A stretch of DNA of 20,650 nucleotides, taken from positions 1-20,650 of the forward strand of contig CAXSDH010000064.1 of NCBI GenBank assembly GCA_964235765.1, in the 5' to 3' direction. The DNA comes from JAVVHH01 sp964235765. GTDB lineage: Bacteria; Pseudomonadota; Alphaproteobacteria; Acetobacterales; Acetobacteraceae. The notes under the pieces are model-generated. The model did not search any database. It was given only the letters and a program-made list of their open reading frames with translations, and was not told where the DNA came from. This document shows, piece by piece, positions 16,078 through 20,650 of this stretch. Every line of letters begins with the position of its first letter. Within the stretch, counting starts at the first letter, position 1. Position numbers and translations under genes: made by a program.

Positions 16078-16172
16078 GGAAGTTCCCACACTGAGGCGCC
16101 CTGCGTGCCACCTGTCTGGACGCTTCGGCAACTGAGGAAATGATGCCCGCATACGCGAATGACGTCCAGCAT

Positions 16173-16190
16173 GGCGTTGGTGCACGGAGG
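16173..16190 (+). repeat. Left terminal inverted repeat of IS5-type element
   Basis: GGCGTTGGTGCACGGAGG matches the reverse complement of 17241-17258 at 17 of 18 positions, with the mismatch at the 13th base. Confidence 0.8.
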
Positions 16191-16234
16191 AGCCCGGGTG
16201 GCTTGACGCGGGCTGCGCGGCTACTTTCCTTGGC

Positions 16235-17203
16235 ATGCCGTTCAAGCACAATGCCGCTCGTCGCCCATCGCATCCCGCGCGCGCTACCGCGTCACCAACT
16301 GGCCAGCCTGCGAGGCAGGGCTGAGGCGCCGAGGCGACCTCACGCTGTGGCTGGACGAGGCGGCCGTGGCGGGCTGGTCGGCGCCGAAGCGAAGCACGCC
16401 AGGCGGCCAGCCGATCTACTCCGATTTGGCGATCGAACTCGTGCTGTCGCTGCGCCTCGTCTTCCACTTGGCCCTGCGCCAGGCCGAGGCATTCGCCGGC
16501 AGCATCTTGCGCCTGCTCGGGCTCGATCTGTCCGTTCCGGACCACTCCACGCTCAGCCGACGTGGACGAGCGTTTGCCGACCGGTGCCCGCGGGTGCTAC
16601 CGAGCCCCGGCCCGATCCATCTCGTGTTGGACAGCGCGGGTTTGGAGCTGTTCGGCCAGGGCGAATGGAATGCGGCCAAGCACGGCCGGACCCGACGGAA
16701 CTGGCGCAAGTTGCATCTGGCGGTCACGCCGGCACCGGCGAGATTGCCGCTCACGTGCTGACAGACGGCAGCGTCGAAGACGGAGCACAAGTGCCGCTCC
16801 TGCTCCGAGACGTCGAGGGGCATATCGCCTCGGTCACGGGGGACCGCGCCATGATGAGGATCCCACCTACCAGGCCGTTGCAGCCCGGCAGCGCCAATCA
16901 CCGCCGGACGTGATCATTCCGCCCCGTTCCTCGGCCGGTGCTGAGCACGGACGATCCTGACGCCAGAGCCCGCGTGACCGTCACATTCGGCTCATGGCCG
17001 AGCGAGGCCGCATCGGATGGCGGCGGGCGACCGGGTATGGGCGCCGCAACCACGCCGAGTCCGCCATGGGCAGATACAAGCATCTGATCGGTCCCAAGCT
17101 CCGCGCGAGGATTTTGCCTGGTCAGCAAGGAGAGGTCGCGATCGGCATCAGCGTGCTCAACCGGATGATCCAGACAGGCAAAACCGTCTCCGTTCGCGCC
17201 TGA
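16235..17203 (+). pseudogene. IS5-family DDE transposase, broken by several frameshifts
   Basis: The pieces line up in order over three frames. MPFKHNAARR is at the start. Then come YRVTNWPACEAGLRRRGDLT, SAPKRSTPGGQPIYSDLAIE, GLDLSVPDHSTLSRRGR and IHLVLDSAGLELFGQGEWNA (DDE Asp region), followed by KLHLAV. After a shift near 16735, GEIAAHVLTDGSVEDGAQVP and VEGHIASVTGD follow. After another shift come DPTYQAVAARQ and PPDVIIPPRSSA, and finally MAERGRIGWRRATGYGRRNH and SAMGRYKHLIGPKLRAR with stop 17201-17203. The nearly complete protein shows recent inactivation compared with the other remnants. Indels lie near 16265, 16735 and 16850. Confidence 0.85.
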
Positions 17204-17240
17204 TCATCCGAACGCCCAGAGCGAACTACAAACGGCGCAG

Positions 17241-17258
17241 CCTCCCTGCACCAACGCC
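17241..17258 (-). repeat. Right terminal inverted repeat of IS5-type element
   Basis: CCTCCCTGCACCAACGCC is the partner of the repeat at 16173-16190. Confidence 0.8.
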
Positions 17259-17403
17259 CCGCATCGGGGTAACGCTCGGCCACGCTGGCGTAAACGCCGT
17301 CCTGGTCGTACCCGCCGTCCCCCGTGACCGAGGCCACGGTTCCCGCGACTTGGTCGAGCAAGGCGCCGACCTTGGCGCCGTCGTCGACCTCCTTGGCGGT
17401 GAG
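17259..17403 (-). pseudogene. Internal fragment of another IS5-family transposase
   Basis: The minus strand reads LTAKEVDDGAKVGALLDQVA, then GTVASVTGDGGYDQDGVYAS and VAERYPDAG. This is the central part of an IS5 DDE transposase: the second acidic residue lies in TGDGGYD. It is a different lineage and orientation from the adjacent IS5 copy. It is cut on both sides, by the IS5 element at 17258 and by IS256-type sequence at ~17405. Confidence 0.7.
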
Positions 17404-17407
17404 CGAG

Positions 17408-17917
17408 GCAAGGGGCTGAAGGCCGCGGTCAGCAAGATCCTCAGCTCCACCTGGCAGCGTTGTAGCGTGCATTTCATGCGCAATGCCCTGGCCTACGCGG
17501 GCAAGACGCAGCGCCCCATCGTCTCCGCCTGGGTCGGCACGGCATTCGCCCAGGACGATGCCGAGGCTGCACGCAAGCAGTGGCGCGAGGTCGCCGACCA
17601 AGCCCGGCCACGAGTGCCGAAGCTGTCCAAGCTGATGGACGACGCAGAGGCCGACGTGCTGGCCTACATGGGGTTCCCCGCACCGCACCGGGCCAAGCTG
17701 CACAGCACGAACCCCCTCGAACGCTTGAACGGCGAGATTAAGCGCCGCAGCGATGTCGTCGGCATCTTTCCAAACGAGGCCGCCGTCACCCGGCTGATCG
17801 GTGCTGCTAGAACAGAACGACGAGTGGGCCGTGCAGCGCGCCCGCTACCTGACCCTGGAAACCATCGCACCGACGATCGATGATCTCGCCGTCAGCATGC
17901 CAGCTCTGGCTGCCTGA
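17408..17917 (+). pseudogene. IS256-family (mutator-type) transposase, C-terminal half
   Basis: GLKAAVSKILSSTWQRCSVH, then FMRNALAYAGKTQ, is the centre of an IS256/Mutator-type transposase. It is followed by SAWVGTAFAQDDAEAARKQW, VLAYMGFPAPHRAKLHSTNP and LERLNGEIKRRSDVVGIFPN (third acidic residue in NPLERLNGEIKRR). A 1-nt or 2-nt loss near 17806 shifts the last part (LLEQNDEWAVQRARYLTLE, ending LAVSMPALAA with stop 17915-17917). The N-terminal half, including the first two acidic residues, is missing. Terminal sequence of this element probably continues to about 18000, but I could not define its repeat. Confidence 0.8.
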
Positions 17918-18152
17918 CCCCGGTAGCCCGCTCTACCCAGGAACATCGCTCCTACACCACGTGGTGGGACACGATCCCTGATCGCTACAACAGCGCCGCG
18001 CCGGGATCCCTCGTTGGTCAACACTCAGCAAAATCAAACCGGATCTCGATGCATATGAGCGGAGCCGCGTAGATACGCCTCCTTAAAGCAACCCCACTCA
18101 ACGCTGTCGCAAGAGGGGGGAAACTCGCCGACAGGTTTCCCTCAAACGTAAG
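17918..18152. other. Non-coding stretch, probably IS256 end sequence plus unassigned DNA
   Basis: No gene is evident. A perfect 12-bp palindrome, CACCACGTGGTG (17955-17966), sits where the right end of the IS256-type element is expected. Bases 18040-18150 are less GC-rich and show no recognised feature. Confidence 0.3.
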
Positions 18153-18299
18153 TCACGGTTTGATTGCCGTGTTGATGGCAGTGCACAGAAGCCTTGTTGC
18201 GCAGCGTAATCCGCTGGAGCGAAGGTCAGATTTCTTCATCAGTGAGATGCTGCGCAATCGCGTCAAGAGGCGAAAGCTCAGCATCATAATACCGGCGCC
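18153..18299 (-). other. Short unassigned open frame fused to the synthetase remnant
   Basis: The synthetase reading frame runs on for ~48 residues (MMLSFRLLTRLRSISLMKKS, ending INTAIKP) that do not belong to the acyl-CoA synthetase family. The basic, Leu/Arg-rich composition resembles read-through of foreign DNA. It probably marks the junction with an unidentified element. Confidence 0.3.
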
Positions 18300-19548
18300 G
18301 GGGTCCTGCCCGACATAGGTGCGGCGGATCACCCGACGCATCACCTTGGCGCTGCGGGGGCGCGGCAGTTGCGCCACGACGTGCACGCGGCCGGGGCGGA
18401 ACGGCCGCCCGAGCTGGTCGGCGATGCGGGCGGACACGGCCGCCTCCAGCGAGGCCGCCAGCGCGCCGGTGGCGGATGGCACCACGAGTACGACCAGGCT
18501 CTGGCCTTTGACCGCGTCGGCGATGCCGATCGCCGCGGCCTCGGCGATTTCGGCCATGCCGAGCAGCAGGTCCTCGATCTCCGCCGGGCCGACGCGCTTG
18601 CCCGCGATCTTCAGCGTGTCGTCCGACCGCCCGAGCACGAACAGCACGCCGTCAGCCGTTCGAAGCACCAAGTCGCCGTGCACCCAGACGCCCGGGATCT
18701 GCTGCCAGTAGCTTTCAAGATAACGCTCGCGGTCGTTCCAGAACGACTGCGTCATGCCGACGAAAGGGGCGCGGATCGCCAGCTCCCCCACCTGGTCCCG
18801 CACCGGCTGCCCGGCCTCATCCAGCGCCCGCGACCCAGCCGAGGTCGGCCGGCCAGAAGAACACGTCGCCGGGCCCGACGTCGAAGTGCAGCGCGGCGTC
18901 GTGGGCGATCTTGAGCGGGAAGCCGCCATGGATGTGGACGGCGCCCTTGGGCTTGCCGGTGGTGCCGGAGGTGTAGATGACCATCATCGGGTCGTTCGGG
19001 TCCATGCGCGCCGGCATGTGTGCCGTGCCCGGCCGACCGACCGACCGCCATGGCACCGCACCCGCCGGTAGCGCGTGGGAGGCAGGGCCGTTCACGATCA
19101 GGTACCGCACGGCCGGGAGTTGCGGCCGCGCGGCTTCGACGGTTGCCATGATTTCGACCCAGCGGCCCCGGCGGTGGAAGCCAGACGTCGCGATCAACGC
19201 GCACGCGCCGGCGGATTGCAGGCGGGCGACGATGGCCTCGGCTCCGAATCCGCTGAACAACGGAGCGGCGATCGCGCCCATGGCGGAAATCGCCAGCACC
19301 GACACGACCGCCTCGAGCCCCATCTGCATCAGAAGCCCGATCCGGTCGCCCCGGCGCAGCCCCATCGCCTCCAACCCGGCCGCGAAGGCGCCTCCGCGGG
19401 CCTGCAACTCGGCATAGGTGACCCGCTCGACCGCGCCGGCCTCCGTCTCCGCGATCACGGCGACGCGGCCCGGCTCGTGCGCGAACACGGTGTCGACCCA
19501 GTTCAGTTCCCCACCGGTGAACCAGCGGGGGAACGGCGCCCCGTGCAC
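18300..19548 (-). pseudogene. AMP-binding acyl-CoA synthetase (acetyl-CoA synthetase-like), internally deleted
   Basis: The minus strand reads HGAPFPRWFTGGELNWVDTV (N-terminal region). The adenylate-forming motif YTSGTTGKPKGAVH and FFWPADLGWVAGA follow. The next ~150 residues expected in the family (including the second adenylate loop) are absent. The reading resumes in another frame at ~18830 with ALDEAGQPVRDQVGELAIRA, GDLVLRTADGVLFVLGRSDD and KIAGKRVGPAEIEDLL (hinge and C-terminal domain), up to RSAKVMRRVIRRTYVGQDPG, which holds the catalytic Lys region. Intact enzymes activate acyl chains with ATP and CoA. The N-terminus (~60+ residues) is missing at 19548, where an IclR fragment begins, and the C-terminus ends at ~18300. 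Confidence 0.85.
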
Positions 19549-19742
19549 GCGCTGCGGATCCTGCAGTTCCTGTCGGCGAGCACGGCGCCGGTGGGCGTCG
19601 CGGCGGTGGCGCGGGGCACCCGTATCAGCACGAGCACGTGCTTCAACATCCTGCGCACCCTGACCCGCGCCCGGTTCGTATCCTTCCACCAGGTCGCCAA
19701 GACCTACACGCTCGGCCTGGCCATGGCGGAGCTGGCCGCGGG
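19549..19742 (+). pseudogene. IclR-family transcriptional regulator, N-terminal HTH fragment
   Basis: ALRILQFLSASTAPVGVAAV, then ARGTRISTSTCFNILRTLTR and YTLGLAMAELAAG match the winged helix-turn-helix of IclR regulators, which control catabolic operons. The residues before ALRIL and the whole C-terminal ligand-binding domain are missing. The junctions are abrupt: acyl-CoA synthetase on the left, in opposite orientation, and SDR on the right. Confidence 0.75.
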
Positions 19743-19743
19743 C

Positions 19744-20250
19744 CGAGCCCTTCCGCGCGCAAGGCAGCGGCGCCTTCGTGCACATGACCAGCACGTCGGG
19801 CCTGGTCGGCAACACCGGGCAGGCCAACTACTCGGCGGCCAGCTCGGCATCACCGCATTGTCGAAGTCGATCGCGCTCGACATGCAGCGCTTCGGCGTGC
19901 GTAGCAACTGCATCGCCCCCTTCGCCTGGTCCCGCATGACCAGCAGCATCCCGGCCGAGACGCCGGAGCAGAAGGCGCGCGTCGCCAAGCTGGAGCAGAT
20001 GACGCCGGACAAGAACGCCCCGCTTGCGGTGTTCCTGGCCAGCGACGCGGCGAAGGATGTTACCGGCCAGGTGTTCGCGGCCCGGCACAACGAGATATTC
20101 CTGATGTCGCAGAGCCGCCCGCTGCGCTCCGTGCACCGCGGCGAAGGCTGGACCCCCGCGCTGGTGGCCGAGCAAGCGCTGCCGGCCCTGCGCCAGAGCC
20201 TGTTGCCGCTCGACCGTAGCGCAGACGTGTTCGGTTGGGACCCGGTCTGA
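19744..20250 (+). pseudogene. Short-chain dehydrogenase/reductase (SDR), C-terminal part with frameshift at the active site
   Basis: The sequence reads EPFRAQGSGAFVHMTSTSGL, then VGNTGQANYSAA, where the family motif Tyr-x-x-x-Lys should finish with KLG. One base is missing at ~19840, so the codon for the catalytic lysine is destroyed and the frame shifts. Downstream, in the next frame, the family continues normally: GITALSKSIALDMQRFGVRS, NCIAPFAWSRMTSSIP, SDAAKDVTGQVFAARHNEIF and a C-terminal FGWDPV with stop at 20248-20250. The Rossmann NAD(P)-binding half is missing. Intact relatives sit in acyl-CoA catabolic clusters. The preceding IclR and synthetase fragments support that context. Confidence 0.8.
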
Positions 20251-20418
20251 CTGGAAGGACCACCATGGACGTTGCGCTCACCAGGAACGATGACCACGCC
20301 GTCAAGATCGAACGACGCAAGAGTGGCGGCATCTTTGCTACCCTCACCAGGGACGAGGCGGCGATGCGGCTGCGAAATGCAACACCGCGTCCGGCTTTGT
20401 CATCCGCACGGAGTTCGC
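20251..20418 (+). other. Leader region of reductase gene with a possible short overlapping reading frame
   Basis: GGAAGGA (20254-20260) stands a few bases before ATG 20265, a strong ribosome binding site. The frame from 20265 gives MDVALTRNDDHAVKIERRKS and then GGIFATLTRDEAAMRL. It stays open past the end of the window but overlaps the reductase in another frame. Either it is a small protein whose 3' end has decayed, or a chance start. I recognise no family. Confidence 0.3.
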
Positions 20419-20650
20419 ATGACCCAACCCCTGCTAACCCCCTTCCGGCTCGGTTCACTCGACCTGCCCAACCGCATCGTCATGGCGCCGATGACGCGAA
20501 ATCGCGGCGACAATCCCGAAAGCGCAGCAACGGACCTGGTGGCGGCTTATTACGGCCAGCGTGCGTCCGCCGGGCTCATCATCTCCGAAGGCACATACGT
20601 CAGCCGGCAGGGCATCGGGTTCATCAATGTGCCCGGCATGTACACGGACG
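20419..20650 (+). CDS. Old Yellow Enzyme family alkene reductase (NemA-like), partial at window end
   Basis: The first 77 residues of an FMN-dependent ene-reductase are present. LLTPFRLGSLDLPNRIVMAP is the start of the TIM barrel, followed by MTRNRGDNPESAATDLVAAY, YGQRASAGLIISEGTYVS and GIGFINVPGMYTD. Enzymes of this family (N-ethylmaleimide reductase, 12-oxophytodienoate reductase type) reduce activated C=C bonds with NADPH. Full-length members are ~360 aa, so about four fifths lies outside the window. The start at 20419 follows a weak GGAG. A downstream ATG is unlikely, since the barrel begins at once. Confidence 0.92.
   Translation, partial: MTQPLLTPFRLGSLDLPNRIVMAPMTRNRGDNPESAATDLVAAYYGQRASAGLIISEGTYVSRQGIGFINVPGMYTD

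Larger units (their letters stand above)
16173..17258 (+). mobile_element. IS5-family insertion sequence with both terminal inverted repeats, transposase frameshifted
   Basis: The element is 1086 bp. Its ends are an 18-bp inverted repeat with one mismatch (16173-16190 and 17241-17258). The length and single transposase gene fit IS5. No clear target duplication is visible beside the ends: left flank CCAGCAT, right flank CCGCATC. The right side may have inserted into another IS5-type fragment, which starts at once at 17259. It lies 95 bp upstream of the kinase start and reads away from it. Confidence 0.8.

Noticed and set aside
16078..16545. N-terminal extension of the kinase frame to 16545
   Set aside because: The added codons lie in IS5 transposase sequence on the other strand and are Arg/Ala-rich noise; ATG 16077 starts a normal-looking protein.
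16140..16913. A 257-aa open frame over the IS5 element
   Set aside because: It mixes an unrelated frame with a short true transposase stretch (GEIAAHVLTDGS...). The transposase is better described as one frameshifted pseudogene.
17017..17410. The upstream part of the frame that contains the IS256 transposase
   Set aside because: Before GLKAAV the translation covers IS5 sequence in a wrong frame, so the IS256 homology starts only at about 17408.
17955..17966. Perfect palindrome CACCACGTGGTG as a regulator binding site
   Set aside because: It lies in presumed IS256 end sequence with no intact gene nearby, so it is more likely part of the element.
1..20650. CRISPR arrays, tRNA or rRNA genes, riboswitches, att sites
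   Set aside because: No regularly spaced repeats, cloverleaf sequence, conserved rRNA stretches or integrase-associated direct repeats were seen on either strand by eye.

Overview
The window is a high-GC chromosomal segment, most likely from an alphaproteobacterium of the Acetobacteraceae or a close Rhodospirillales relative. This is inferred from codon use, the Hint-domain secreted protein, the ECF sigma/anti-sigma pair and the mix of IS5, IS3, IS21 and IS256 relatives. It was not tested by a search. It is a draft assembly: two 100-N placeholders lie at 3577-3676 and 6697-6796.

Region by region. (1) 1-900 holds gene shrapnel: the N-terminus of an M81/MlrC-type protein joined directly to the C-terminal part of a family 5 ABC substrate-binding protein. 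(2) 905-2952 is intact: an ECF sigma factor whose stop overlaps the start of its zinc-motif, membrane-anchored anti-sigma factor, then a LysE-type exporter. (3) 3274-7867 is a very large reading frame broken by the two gaps. It has a beta-rich N-terminus, an S8/S53-like serine peptidase domain, a Hint_2 autoprocessing domain, two copies of a roughly 100-residue repeat, and, after the second gap, a GT4-like glycosyltransferase. (4) 7980-8331 is a decayed histidine-kinase tail. (5) 8341-10527 has two intact genes: an exported alpha/beta hydrolase related to haloacetate dehalogenases and epoxide hydrolases, and a DUF1275 membrane protein.

(6) 10528-18000 is a transposon graveyard with IS3, IS21, IS5 and IS256 remnants cut into one another. 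One IS5-type copy (16173-17258) still has both terminal inverted repeats. In the middle, on the minus strand, sits one long intact gene (13471-16077, 868 aa). It encodes a eukaryotic-like PI3/PI4-kinase-fold kinase behind helical repeats and an N-terminal alpha/beta module. This is the most interesting gene in the window and looks like a modular effector or toxin. (7) 18300-20250 is a decayed acyl-CoA catabolic neighbourhood: an AMP-binding acyl-CoA synthetase with an internal deletion, an IclR regulator fragment, and an SDR fragment whose catalytic-lysine codon is hit by a 1-nt deletion. (8) 20419 to the window end is the start of an Old Yellow Enzyme family reductase.

The functional genes fall into three groups: envelope stress or signalling (sigma/anti-sigma), cell surface or secretion (peptidase-Hint-glycosyltransferase, exported hydrolase, membrane exporters), and the island-borne kinase. 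Most of the remaining sequence is mobile-element wreckage or broken metabolic genes. No tRNA, rRNA or CRISPR array was seen.
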